The translations under genes were made by a program, and so were the position numbers. Shown here one piece after another: positions 21,337-32,919 of a DNA stretch of 64,000 nucleotides. Source of the DNA: Melampsora larici-populina 98AG31 (taxonomy: Eukaryota; Basidiomycota; Pucciniomycetes; Pucciniales; Melampsoraceae); NCBI RefSeq assembly GCF_000204055.1, contig NW_006768766.1, forward strand, positions 1,418,941 to 1,482,940, read 5' to 3'. Within the stretch, counting starts at the first letter, position 1; each line of letters opens with the position of its first letter. The notes under the pieces are model-generated. The model saw only the letters and a list, made by a program, of their open reading frames with translations, made no database searches and was not told where the DNA came from.

Positions 21337-21685
21337 TGTAAGGTTCTCGTGAGAACCTTCACTAGCGTCCGGATGTTTAATCCGGCACGACTTCTCGAGA
21401 GAGCACACTCGGACAATTAACTTGGAACTTCGTTATATGAATTACGAGCTGGTTCCAGAAAGTCCAGTAATAGGCTCTCAGAGGAGTCAGTAAAGAGAAC
21501 TAATGAGAATAAAACAAGATAAAAGCAATTAAAAAGAACTAAGCTCACCTGGTTCCAGAAAGTCCAGTAATAGGCTCTCAGAGGAGTGAGGACTTTCCGG
21601 AACCGGGCGTGGAGCAAGAAGATATAACACCACCTAACTAATCCCATGATCCAGAACCCATGAATGTACTTGTGTAACCCTTACA
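21337..21685 (-). repeat. Gypsy-2 5' LTR
   Basis: I found no difference from the copy at 14709-15057 over 349 bp. The internal 39-bp block is at 21449-21487 and 21549-21587. Promoter and start of transcription must lie in here, reading toward lower coordinates, but no clear TATA box was singled out. Confidence 0.95.
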
Positions 21686-21690
21686 GTATG
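21686..21690. repeat. Target site duplication GTATG, right copy (Gypsy-2)
   Basis: It matches 14704-14708 exactly and begins the interrupted flank, a TG-rich stretch. Confidence 0.9.
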
Positions 21691-21972
21691 TGTGTGTGCT
21701 CAGTGTTCTGTGTGTGCATGATAAAGAGTGTTAGTGTTTTTTTGTTGTGTTATCGTGTTCATGTTGAGGATCTTATAAAGGTTGTAGTGCGATCGACCTA
21801 TTTTTTTTAAAAAAAATAAAGAAAGACAAGTTTTTGCTTACTTAGTTCGTTGACGTTGGCATAACATAAAGGAGTGTAAAAGAAAGAGAAGTCTTACCTT
21901 GTAAGAAGGAAATTCACAACAGATATAGTCAAAATTGATTGAAAAGAGTTTTGGAAGTTTCATGGATGTGAC

Positions 21973-22750
21973 TTACCACCAGTATGACCACCAACACCTC
22001 GTATCAAGTAACTTTGACTTTTGTTCTTGAGTAAGTTTAAATTGAGAAGAATCAAGAATGAATTCGTTGAAAAATATAAATTTAGATGCTAACCTTGGTT
22101 CTTCGATTTGAGAATCAAAATCTGATCGATCGAACTTCAAGCTATATAATGTCTTTGGGAGCGATTTGAATTCACGTAAGCCATATGCATTCATGTAATC
22201 CATCATGATCCAGTCTGCTTCCTGTTTATGATCTATGTACTCTTATGATGAGTTAAACTATTATGTTTTGAAAATGTTTTGTTTCAAGTTGTCCATGAAG
22301 ATCTATGCAAGAATTGCAAAAGAAAAAAGATATCAACACACCTGTCAAATGAATTTCTTTGTTTGAGGTTGAAGAGCAAAGACTACTTACATTCATGATC
22401 TGTAGGAATACTTCTTGGCTGTTGTTTGACTTGTTCACCGGATCTCAGTCACTGTGAGTAAGAATAAATCCACAGTCCAAGACAATTTAAGATCGCTCCA
22501 AGAGTCCCACAATCAATCCAAAAGAACCACTCACTTGAAATGTAATGTGTTTAGATGCAATCATGTGATTTTCCAATTGGTCAAGGAAATTGGAGATGAA
22601 CTTTGATTTGAATGATTCAGTCCATTGGTACATCAAATTGTTGATGCGTAGTGTTTCATTGAGGAGACATACCTTCTTGTGATATTGTTCAGAACGGATG
22701 GCTAGCGCGGCGAACAGTGCTGATGATACTTGATAGTTGAGAACGTACAT
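21973..22750 (-). other. Possible multi-exon hypothetical gene
   Basis: An ATG at 22750 opens 74 codons (MYVLNYQVSS...) up to a GTGAGT donor. Further minus-strand frames at 22253-22438 and 21973-22206 (QEADWIMMDYMNAYGLREFK) are separated by stretches with GTAAGT donors and CAG/TAG acceptors. I could not join all pieces in one frame without ambiguity and recognise no domain. It may be a rust-specific gene, a pseudogene, or chance. Confidence 0.3.
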
Positions 22751-23492
22751 AGTGGATCAAATCAAGGCAAGGCGGGGGCATTGATTTGGCAAATCAACAG
22801 TGTTAATCAGGTGAATGGATCCATTTTGAGATGTTAGCGTGTGATGGCTGATGATGATACAGATCATGATTAGGTTTTGTGACAGACACTGGAGGTATGG
22901 AAGGTTAAAAACTCAGCGCCGATTCATAGATTCAGTTTTGATCCGTGGGATTGACATGTAGAACCTGGGATTTGTGCTGATTCGTAAGGATGTTGAATGG
23001 GGTTTGTTCAGCGGCATTTATTACATTGAGAGCTATCATGTTTAGGCGTGATTGCCTGCGTAGGAGACTTATATGTAGTGTTATGGGTACAATGAAACTC
23101 TGGTGGATTGAGTATCATTTATGTATTTTCAGAGATTTGTTTTTGAATAATGGAAACAATGTGTGTAAAAGACAGTTGATAGCGATCGGACGGGTTGGAA
23201 GTCGCCCTGGATGGCCCTATTCAGTTGGTGATGGAATATCGCAATGCCTGTTACCTACGGGAAGGGGATCATGAACTATCATGAACCATGAAATCAGAAG
23301 TGTGTTTGTGGTAGTGGTTGGTTTTGTGATAGTATGTACTTCAGCATCACAAACAGGTAAAGTCGTTGTGATGGAGAGTCCGCGGGTATGTGATCTGTCA
23401 CGGCAACATAAGATGTGTGCGGATGATTTTTAGGCAAATTGTGCAACTTCGCTTGTGCATTTTTGCCCGAGTTTTGTATTTGAAGTGCCTTT

Positions 23493-23540
23493 GTGGTTAA
23501 ATGTAATTGTGGTTAAATGTAATTGTGGTTAAATGTAATG
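23493..23540. repeat. 16-bp tandem repeat, three copies
   Basis: GTGGTTAAATGTAATT occurs three times head to tail. The surrounding 22751-24272 holds no frame I can support. Confidence 0.85.
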
Positions 23541-24272
23541 AATGATGATGATGATGTATGATTGCGTATTTCAATTGCAACAGGTCAAGAGCAAAATGTT
23601 GAGCACGGCATCGATAGGATAACAACAACAAATGAAAAAGTAGGTTGAGTGGTATTGTGTGCGTATGAACGACTTTCCTTCTTCCTGTGTCAAGCATCTT
23701 ACATACTCAAGCACATCTTTCTGATCACCAGAAAGAGATTTCCTTGGCTTTTATCACAAGTCTTGTTTAACGATACACCCGATCTTGAACTTTGAAAGAA
23801 AGAAAGAACTAAGAGCAACAGAAGAAAAGGAGTCAAGCCGATTACTACGCAGCCGATGCTCCCTGACTGTAGACTTTCGATTCCTACCATCTCATTTCGT
23901 ACGATTTCCATATGTCTTGGATTACAAACCTCCCTGTACATAAATCATCCCACTCGCACCAGTTATTTCAAGTCGCAAAAGTCATCATTTAGATATTCTC
24001 GAAAGATGGAATTGAATCAAAGCCTCTCATGTAACACCCAGATCTCTGAAAATTGTCATCTTATTATTTACAGGGGCGGTGTTAGAAGGCAAGTTATAGA
24101 CTGCAAGAGATTGCAAGTCATAACATTGTAGAGTGACGGATCTCAGGATTAACTAATTGAGAATGAGAAACCTCAATGAAAAAAAGTCGTGCAATTCTTT
24201 CGCAATTGATGAGGTGTGATCCCAGATCAATAATTCATAGTCTTCAACTTTTCAATTTTCCGAAGACCATTC

Positions 24273-26581
24273 ATGAAAATGTTGGAAAGTTTCCGACCAG
24301 GATTTTTTGCTTTATTTACCATTTTCTTTTGTCTTTTATCGCAGATTGATAATTCCAAAAGCGTCTATGCGTCGACTCATCGAGATGGATATCGTGGATG
24401 GTCTACTTGGAGTCTTCAAGCCTACAAAGGAACCGTACGTTCTTTCAATCTAACTGCTCGAGGGATTCTGTGTTGCAGCGATCGAAAACTGTCTGCAATG
24501 ACGGTTTATCATTGGTGTACCGCTGGAGACGTGCAGGAGCTTATGCGCTTTTTGATTCCGGCTTGAAAACTATCGATTTCAAAGGGCTACGGTTTTGATT
24601 GGGCCAATGAAAAGAATGTGAAGGCCCAAGCCGACGTGATGGCATCTGAGTTTAGTGCGCTTGGGTAAGTGCCACTCCAAGTTTCAAGTTTCGGCCCTGC
24701 AGAGGAGATACTCGTCACCTGACTCTGATATTGAGAATCGGTTCAGATACGACCGCATCAACATAGACTCAGGATGGGGAGTAAGTCGAGCATATCTTCA
24801 TGTTCTCAGAGTCAACCTTCTTTGAAAGCCGGCTGAAATACTTTGTAATCAAGGACGCGGTATTAGATCGATTCGGGCGTATGCAACTGGATCATAAAAA
24901 GTATCCATCTGGTATCGAGTCGCTCTCGAGATATCTGAGCGGAAAAGGTCTCAAGTTAGGACTATATTATTTACCAGGAATTGATAGCCGAGCAGTCCGC
25001 TCCAAAGTGAATGATTTTACCATACCCCAGATTCAAAACTTGAAATACAAACCATCCTCATTTGATGCTAATGATTTTTAACTTTTCATGTTCCAGTCCA
25101 GGGTTTTGGCTACAAATTTCACAGCAAATGAGATTGTGAAGTGCGCTGGAATTCAAATGAGCTCTCAGAAAACCAATGTTTCCAGTTGTCATCGTCCTTA
25201 CGCAAATGCCTTCAAGGCGGGATACGCGTTGAACTACAGTCATCCAGGTGCGCAGGCATATGTTGATAGTATCGTCGATCAACTTTATTCATGGAATGTA
25301 AGCTTCGTCAAGCTGGACGGAAACGTCCCTGGTTCATCGATTGAGAGTTCCGACAAAGACTTCAAAGCGTGTAACACTAGTCCAGACTTGTTGGCCTGGC
25401 GTAGCGCAATCGATCGCCTCCACAAATCTGAATGGAGGAACAAAGGTCGAGAAAGGATATGGTTAACTACTTCTTGGGCTTTACCTCCTAGTGAAGCCGA
25501 GATCCTCCGGGAGACTGTCGATGCGTGGCGAGTGGCAATAGATATCGAATCCTATGGAAAGGAAATGACAACTTTTGATCGAGTGATCCGAAACGCGCGC
25601 GCAGCTGCAAGGTGGACGAGCGTAGAGAAAAATCGAGGCCCAGGACTATTGGATATGGACTCCATTGTGATTGCGAATATGACCATAGAAGAGTGTCGCA
25701 GCATGATCACTATCTGGGCACTGACGGTAAGGCAAATTTTCCAAAGGCTTGACATGATCTGGTATAACAAACTTTCCAATGATCGAAGACTCAAATCCGC
25801 TTTTTCAATTTAGGGAACTCCTTTCTATCTGGGAGATGATCTGAAGCGCCTTCCAAAGGAAAGAAAAGCTTTGATGCAAAATCCGGCCGTACTGGAGATA
25901 CAACGTCTGTCGTCCCGGAATCCAGCCAAATTGATCGGCTATCAAGATTCTACTGAGAAATCCAATATCTTTGAGACGTCTGTGGTGGATTCGAGTGATG
26001 AAGATCTTGAAGGCTTGTGTCAAAAGGCGATATTTATTCAAAGCACCCTTCATTCACCTCAGAGTGATCCGTGTGGGAGCTGGACAGACAGAAGAAAACT
26101 CACGAGTGCAGAAAACTCTTTGAGCGCGGCTGCAACTAAAGAGTGGCAACGCCAAGTTTGGTATGCTGAGCACCTTGAGACAAAACAAATTTTCATCGGT
26201 CTTGTCAACGCTGGTCGCCAAATATCCACCGATGGTATGTGATCTTCCCTATGTTGCTTCTTCCATATTTTGGCGAATCTTTTATCGTGTGGTATCTTGC
26301 GGCTTTCAGTCTGTACTGAGGTTGCATCGCGGCGATGACTGACAATTAAGCAAAACTGATCATTTGATTCTTCATTCCCCGTTTTGTGTATCTTTCTAGT
26401 TGCTCAGGATATCACTATAAATCTTGCCGATATAGCAACATTCAAAGTCCTCAAGAAAGATACCTATTTTGTGAAAGACGTCTGGAACCTCGAACGAGAG
26501 ATACACATCCAGTCCAATCACATCATCACTTTAAATCTGGCCGTTCATGAAAGCGCCCTTCTGATTCTAAGTAAAAATTGA
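24273..26581 (+). CDS. Secreted GH27 alpha-galactosidase-like protein
   Basis: Seven exons by hand: 24273-24434, 24585-24664, 24747-24780, 24854-25006, 25097-25726, 25814-26234, 26400-26581; 553 residues, all junctions GT-AG and in frame. The N-terminus is a signal peptide (hydrophobic FFALFTIFFCLLS). Family 27 hallmarks are GYRGWSTWSLQAYKG, YDRINIDSGW, LKLGLYYLPGID, and FVKLDG with the presumed nucleophile Asp. DAWRVAIDIES carries the presumed acid/base Asp. The C-terminal part is beta-rich, as in the family. The enzyme would remove terminal alpha-galactose from plant or fungal glycans outside the cell. Exon 1 to 2 spans a 150-bp intron that could hide a mini-exon. Substrate within the family (galactose or N-acetylgalactosamine) cannot be told. 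Confidence 0.85.
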
Positions 26582-27409
26582 TCAAATGTCTTGTCCATAG
26601 ATAAACCACTTGGTGGTTTGAGCAAAGGACTAGTAGCTCGGATGTACCTGTATCTTGTGGTTGAGGAATTTATTAATACAAACTCATGACAAGGTTTTGA
26701 GCCTTTTTGTTGAGTAACAGTTGTTTCATGACTTGATATTGATCAAGCAAGACTTTAATTTCATCTCTCGCTTTGAAAGGTCCAAGCCTTCCTCTCTGAA
26801 TAGTTTTGCATCCCTATAGTAATGAGACCTTTCAAAATTTTAATATTGAGAATCACATGCTACCATGTGATGTTTCAGCAGATAATTTTGGGACTGAAGA
26901 AACTTTCCTGGCCCTACCTGGCATCATCCTGGATTGTCAAATTCAATATGTTCCCATCTTGTGGCATTCTGGCATTCACAGCATAGAACTGAGTGCAGTC
27001 CAGTGTCCTCGCATTGCTATCCTTCACTTGGTGTGCAGCTGGGGTTGAGACGTAAGATGCCCGTTGGATTAGGGCTCGGACACAGCCTCACAGGGGATTA
27101 ATGAGTGGTCACTTAAGTTGTGTAGTAATCCCGCCCGTATTTTGCCCTCTGGCAACGTATTTTCTCAAGGTACATGGCCTTTTGGGGGTCTTTTCTTCGC
27201 ACCCAACATGTTTGTGGCCTGGGCGAGTGGACGTGACCGGAGTCAGGTCCAAATACACCCTTGGCAGAATTACCTTGGATGGCTTTGTCTCGAGGTCCCA
27301 ATCGGACTGTATTTTCAACTCACCAATCTCGACATCGATTTTCTCCTCAACACCTCGTCTTTTTTGAAAACTTCCAAAGACTTTGTGTTCCGAATTCGAA
27401 CCATCCGAA
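26582..27409. other. Intergenic, no supported gene
   Basis: Contains the 3' flank of the GH27 gene and the upstream region of the transporter. Overlapping frames around 27100-27500 on both strands are mutually antisense and show no domain. Confidence 0.5.
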
Positions 27410-30237
27410 ATGTTACCTCAAACCGAACACGAGGAACGCCAACCACTCTTGCCTCATCAGGATTCGGTTCCCCATCACCAAGTAGGGAATTCACTAGACA
27501 GGGTAAGGCAGCCTTGTATTAAGACTGTGACTGCTACAAACCATGTATTGACCTATTTTGAAACCCAGGATGACGAGACAGAAACACGCTCAATCACGCC
27601 GCTCCCAGTGAAACAACTGATCGTATTATGCATCATGAGGATCACAGGTGGGCCATCAATCATCATCAACTTGTTAGCCATGGAGATCTCATGACAGGTT
27701 ATCTGGGCGTCTTTTGCGTTAAATCGTTGGTTGAAACAGAACCCGTATCCTTCACCGTTATATTCCCATTCATCAAGTAAATCCTCTTCGTTCTTCTCGG
27801 TCATGTTCAACAAGACAAAAAGGAAATTGATTTATGATCATCTGATTATTTTGAATTTTTTCCATGTTCATGAGCAAAGTCAAATGATAGAAGATCTTAA
27901 GGTCACGCCCGATAGGACTCAAGTTGGATCTTACGCTGGACTGATCGAAAGTGTGTTCCACAAATTTCACGACTACAACGAATTGATTGCTCGCGAGGGC
28001 CGAAGGAAGATCCGTTATGATATTGGATATTGATTTACCATTGCATACATGAACGCCATTTACTTGTTTGTCTGCTCAGGTTTATTTGCCGTATCTCAAC
28101 TATGTACCGGTGGGCTCCTCAAAACCGTTCTTCAATTTGCGATATGAGCTGACTCCAATTGACATGATCCGTTGTAGTACTCTTCTGGGGGCGATTATCT
28201 GATAGGATTGGTCGTAAGCCTGTATTACTCAGCGGGTTGCTAGGCTTATCCGTTGGAATGATTGCCTTTGGTGTTCAATGGTCTTTTATCGGGCTTATTC
28301 TCGCTCGTTCTTTTGCTGGTGCGATGAATGGTCAGTGCTCTGTCCCTCAAATATCCTAAATCATCCTTGCAGTCTCTAGCATCAACACACTTATCAGGCC
28401 GTCAAATCTGATCATTATACAATTCAATAGGTAATATTGCTGTTATCAAAGTATTTGTTTTCGTTTTTTTTGGTCAAGCAGGTGTTGAGACTTGGACTGA
28501 TGTGAATGCACGGTTGGTTGGAATTCTAGAGTACCCTGGCCGAACTTACGGATGAGACTAACCAAGCAAGGTACGCTGACATGACCACCATCCTGTCTTG
28601 ACTGGCAATCTCGAAGACGATGTTCTAAATCACGTTGCGGTTGGGTATCTCATAGAGCGTTTGCTCTACTTCCTCTATCGTACGCCATTGGAATAGCTGT
28701 CGGACCCGCTATTGGAGGATATACCGCGAAACCAGCGGAACAATACCCCAGTCTATTCTCTATAACCGGGGTTTTTGGTCGATATCCGTACTTCTTACCA
28801 TGTTTCATCGCTGGCAGCTTAAATGTGTTGGCAGTTGTTCTGGGGATATTTTTCCTAGACGAAGTTAAGTCGTCACTACCTTATATGAAATTCGGAGAAT
28901 CTTCGAAGGCAGGCTGATCTTTTGATTTGATTCTTCTGTGGGTGACGATTCAGACGCTGCCTACTAAAACTCCAGCTGCGCTGAAACGAGCCGCTCAAGA
29001 ACGCGCTCAAGAAACAGAGACAGGAATACAGACTCAATCTTCAGTCGTCGTGGAGCCTCCATCTGTCATATCTTTGTTGAAGAAACCGGTTATCTTGGTC
29101 CTTCTGTGCTTTATATTCATGGCCTTTGAAAATTCGGCATGGAACGCATTAGTGCCACTATTTTCTTATACTCGTATGCCCCCCGTCGATTGCTGTACCA
29201 TCTTTGCTCACTTGACTTAGCTCTGCACTGAATCTCTTCTGAATACCCACAGGCATAGAAGATGGCGGTCTTGGTCTTACCATGAATCAAATCGGTCAGT
29301 GTGCCGGCTTCGAACATTTGCCATACAAAAATGTAGTCGCACTCATACAACGGACAAAATCGTCATGAACAGGGACTACGCTCAGCAGCAGTGGTATTGT
29401 TGCCGTACTGGTACAAACCGTACTCTTCCCTCTACTTCAGCGCAAATACGGCACTATCAACCTCTTGCGATGCGTCAAACTGGCATTTCCGATATGTTTC
29501 ATGTCCTTACCTCTCATTGGTATCATGACACGTGAAGCGTCACCGGATGGTAAGACAGTGACACCACATTCGACCCTGGTTGCTATGCTAGGTATGGCGT
29601 TTTCGCTTGCCCTCAAGTGTTTTGGAAACATGTCAATCGGTATGTTCCTTGAATGTGATCATCTGCAACCCGTCAAACTTGACAGAAAGAGTTCAATTGA
29701 TTATACTTGCATTTGATCCTCCAGTATGTATCACTCTCCTCGTGAATGCATCTGCGCCGACTCGCGAATCACTTGGAACAGTCAATGGTTTGGCTCAGGT
29801 TTGCTTCACTTCCAAATTGGTCGTCTTATCACCCATCATTTTATAGTCTTTCCCGTGCTGAAGATACTCTGACCCATTCCCTAAAAGTCTTGCGCTTCCT
29901 TGGCTCGTTCCTTTGGTCCTGTTGCAACAGGGTCTTTGTTCGCCGCTAGTATTGGTTCGCATGCGCTGGGCGGAGCCTTGATATGGGTTGTGCTCATGCT
30001 GGTGAGGGGATTTTGATCTGTCCTTTGATCTTTTCGAGATGAATCTAAAACATTTGCGTTCTTTGATAGATCTGTGCTGCAGGATATGCAACCTGCTGGA
30101 TAGTGGAAGAGGGTCACCCAAGTTGGCGAAAGGGAGGTGGAGCCAGACCAAGTGTGGCTGTAACCCCTTCAGTCAACTCATCTTTAACAGATGGCGCTTC
30201 TAATACTCGGACAGGGTATGGAACGATGTCTTCTTGA
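27410..30237 (+). CDS. Major facilitator superfamily transporter
   Basis: Fifteen short exons: 27410-27502, 27569-27647, 27740-27776, 27880-27950, 28080-28109, 28178-28330, 28431-28450, 28530-28570, 28656-28863, 28954-29173, 29253-29298, 29386-29639, 29725-29798, 29888-30001, 30070-30237. They close to 504 residues. The N-terminus is hydrophilic (EERQPLLP). TM1-2 follow (VKQLIVLCIMRI, EPVSFTVIFPFIN), then the signature A-loop FWGRLSDRIGRKPV and the motif around VGPAIGGY. A cytoplasmic loop of about 40 residues (rich in A, E, Q) separates the halves, and six C-terminal helices follow. This resembles the fungal drug/zinc-facilitator-like MFS group; the substrate is not predictable. Membrane-bound, plasma or vacuolar. 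The exon 11/12 junction is the least certain. Confidence 0.82.
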
Positions 30238-30979
30238 ATTTTTTAACCTACAAAACCTGGAATTTGTAATGTAGAGCCACTGGAACGGTATTGAGCCGCG
30301 ATTAAATTGATATTATGTATCTTCTTGCTTATGTGATCTCTCTTTGATCTGAACCCAACCTCTGGATAACTTGAGAAAGTTTCTTATTCAGAAGGTCCAA
30401 CAATCAGGCTTAAAAGCACTTTCTTGAGCGTGCAAGGAGACAGAGGAGGCGATGAAATCCCTTTCACATTTAGATCATCTTTTCCCTAATCTCGTTTTGA
30501 GGTATGAGAACAGACCTCTTGCTGGTGGGATGCATCCCACGGTGTTGATGTAGCATATGACTTGAGTGCTGAACATCACATGACCTGGACAGAGTTTCTT
30601 ACTGGCAATAATATCTAAATGTATCATCACACTCATTCATTTTGTAGTTATGCCAATAGATGTGTGTGATCAAGTTGAGGATATCGTCAGAATTGTTCAC
30701 CCTTCCGAGATGAACACTCCATGTTCAACAATTGATCTCAGTACTCACCATCCCAAACCGTAGGATAAGAATAAAGTGTACAAAGTTTGTTACTACTCTC
30801 TCGACTCAATTCTGGCATTTCGTCGACTCAATTAAATTTATAAGACATACAAAAATGGGGAGAGTGATGGATTAAGTCATGTGGTAGCAAGAGTGACGTA
30901 GGTGAGGTTAATCAGGATTGGGGTACATAGTCACACCCTTCGGTCACACTGGCCCGCAATTTCGAAGAAAATGAGGTGG

Positions 30980-31043
30980 AGATAAGACGAAGAATAGATA
31001 AGACGAAGAACAGATAAGACGAAGAACAGATAAGACGAAGAAC
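30980..31043. repeat. 16-bp tandem repeat, four copies
   Basis: AGATAAGACGAAGAAC repeats four times, the first copy ending in T. The rest of 30238-31370 has no supported gene. Confidence 0.9.
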
Positions 31044-31370
31044 GCACCTTGAGTGTTGACCCTCCTTGACACGACTATAGGCTTCATCGACTCGCAATGA
31101 AATCTTCCGAGGAAAGAGAAGCACCGAGGTGCTATAGGCTGCTTTATTGATCTCGAATCCTGCCATAGCACGTGGTCTCTATATATGTCAGCCTCTATAG
31201 GATGGTCATTTGGCCTGGCCTCCAGTCTTCGCGCGCGGTGAAACGTACATGATGTTAATTTTTGAATGACAGTCAGATGATCCATTGGATTTTCATCCTG
31301 CGCTTCTCAAATCCCACCAGACGTCGAGAAGGTGCTTGAGAAAATGTAGTCGAACTACGGATGTCTTGCA

Positions 31371-31378
31371 TATAAATA
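31371..31378 (+). promoter_or_regulatory. TATA-like box of the F-box gene
   Basis: TATAAATA lies 123 bp before the ATG at 31501, followed by a pyrimidine-rich stretch (ctcctcttcacctgg), typical of a fungal core promoter. Inferred by position only. Confidence 0.5.
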
Positions 31379-31500
31379 GCTACATCTCCTCTTCACCTGG
31401 ACCTCCTTCCTCACCGATCTCATTCTGATTGCTCTATCTGCGTTATCTGCCCTCCTCTGTCTTCAGTCAATCTTCATTTACTCACGCTCGATTATTTAGT

Positions 31501-32919
31501 ATGTCCGTTATTGAGACTCATCGTAACGAATCTTCATACTCACCCTTGATGGCAATGAGCCTGAACCCAAGATTGACTCATGAGAGGTTGCAAATCCATG
31601 AAAAGCGCACAGAGAAGACTCTTACCACCACCAACACTTTTCAGAAAATGACACCGTCGGTCAATTGCACCGGAAAGCAAGTAACTTCACCCCAAATTCC
31701 TTCAGCCAGTAATTGTCTTGGAGAACTCCCCACCGAACTCATCTTAAACATCATTCACAATCTTGCCCACGGACCTGATCTCGGGTCAAGCCGGCAGCAC
31801 GATCGATTGGCAGCTAAGCATTCTTCCGCCGATACCATCAAAAGGCTCCGTTTGGTCAACAAGCGGTTTTCTGAAATATCAAGGTCCGAATTATTTCAAT
31901 CAGTCAAGATAGACAATGAGTTCCAAGGACGAGACTTTGTGAGATGGTACCAATCGCTTCAGCCAAATCATCGTCCGCGCGTCTCACGACTTTCGGTAGG
32001 AAAGGTTCATGCAGGCATTATTGGTCGCACCAGTACTACCAGTACATCATTCAAGGTCTTCGAAGAGATTATCATCATGCTTGCTCCTGGTCTCATTCAA
32101 TTACAAGTAGAATTTTTGGACTGCTTGGATTTCTCGCCAACGGCCGTGAAAAACCTTGCACACTGTTGTCGTCTGCAAATTCTTCATCTCAAAGTCGCCA
32201 CTCAGCAGCCATGTGATGCCACTCAATTACCGCAAGAAGGCAACCAACCTGTTTGTTCTCCTCAGTATTCATTGCATTCACTACTCAACGCTCTACATGC
32301 ACTACCGAAACTTGTCTCTCTAGATCTGAACAATTGCTTGGACAAATGCCCCGTGCTATCATCAGCTGGTCATCATCCTCGACTTCCTTCGATAGTGAGG
32401 TTGAGCGCCAATCTTCAGAACGGTCAGACTGCATTTCGGAGGGATCAACACATCTCCTTGTGCACCTTGGCATATGCGCTCAAATCCAGCCTCAAACATT
32501 TGGTAATCCGTGGATCCAGATATGAATCTGAGCGACTTGTACCTGTCCTTGAAGCTGTCTCCGCCAACTTGCAAACCCTTCAATTAAGCGAAACTTCAGT
32601 AGTCAATCATTGCCCTCAGCTTGAATTTCCAAAACTTCGAACTATCTGCCTTGATGACTCTCGCTTCCCTCAAGTTCATCAATTTTCTTCACCATTATTT
32701 CAAAGTGCTTCAACTCTCGTCTTTCGTACTTGGAACTCTGGTCTCGATACGAATGACGCTCCGCTTGAGATACCGGATGATACACTGGCGCATCTCAGAC
32801 AGGTTATACTCACTCACACATCCAAGCCAACCAAAGCAACAGTGCAGCTGTATAAAGCTTGCTCGAAGAACAATGTCGATCTATTTTTGATGGACCGAAA
32901 TATGGATGTTGTTTTCTAA
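31501..32919 (+). CDS. F-box/leucine-rich-repeat-like protein
   Basis: An intronless frame of 472 residues; the frame is open further upstream (to 31429) but the first ATG is at 31501 (MSVIETHRNE). An F-box-like motif covers about residues 70-130: LGELPTELILNIIHNL, then RLRLVNKRFSEISRSELFQSV, where proteins of this kind contact SKP1 in SCF ubiquitin ligases. The remainder contains irregular leucine-rich segments (LLNALHALPKLVSLDLNNC, LQTLQLSETSVV), typical of substrate-recognition repeats. Basidiomycetes carry large families of such proteins. The target is unknown, and no SCF partner lies nearby. Confidence 0.75.
   Translation: MSVIETHRNESSYSPLMAMSLNPRLTHERLQIHEKRTEKTLTTTNTFQKMTPSVNCTGKQVTSPQIPSASNCLGELPTELILNIIHNLAHGPDLGSSRQHDRLAAKHSSADTIKRLRLVNKRFSEISRSELFQSVKIDNEFQGRDFVRWYQSLQPNHRPRVSRLSVGKVHAGIIGRTSTTSTSFKVFEEIIIMLAPGLIQLQVEFLDCLDFSPTAVKNLAHCCRLQILHLKVATQQPCDATQLPQEGNQPVCSPQYSLHSLLNALHALPKLVSLDLNNCLDKCPVLSSAGHHPRLPSIVRLSANLQNGQTAFRRDQHISLCTLAYALKSSLKHLVIRGSRYESERLVPVLEAVSANLQTLQLSETSVVNHCPQLEFPKLRTICLDDSRFPQVHQFSSPLFQSASTLVFRTWNSGLDTNDAPLEIPDDTLAHLRQVILTHTSKPTKATVQLYKACSKNNVDLFLMDRNMDVVF

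Larger units (their letters stand above)
14709..21685 (-). mobile_element. Complete Ty3/gypsy retrotransposon (Gypsy-2), 6,977 bp
   Basis: Two 349-bp LTRs that I read as identical (14709-15057 and 21337-21685) enclose gag and pol on the minus strand. LTR ends are TGTAAGG...CCTTACA, and the element is flanked by GTATG on both sides. A polypurine tract touches the 3' LTR. No TGG-type tRNA primer site follows the 5' LTR, which reads CTTTTTTTAACTTGC there, so the primer is unknown. Identical LTRs imply a recent insertion. An assembly gap (146 N) falls in gag. Gag also carries a TGA, so activity of this copy is doubtful even though pol is a single long frame. Confidence 0.95.

Noticed and set aside
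27109..27522. Overlapping frames on both strands before the transporter
   Set aside because: They are mutual antisense shadows, no domain, and the transporter model starts inside one of them in another frame.
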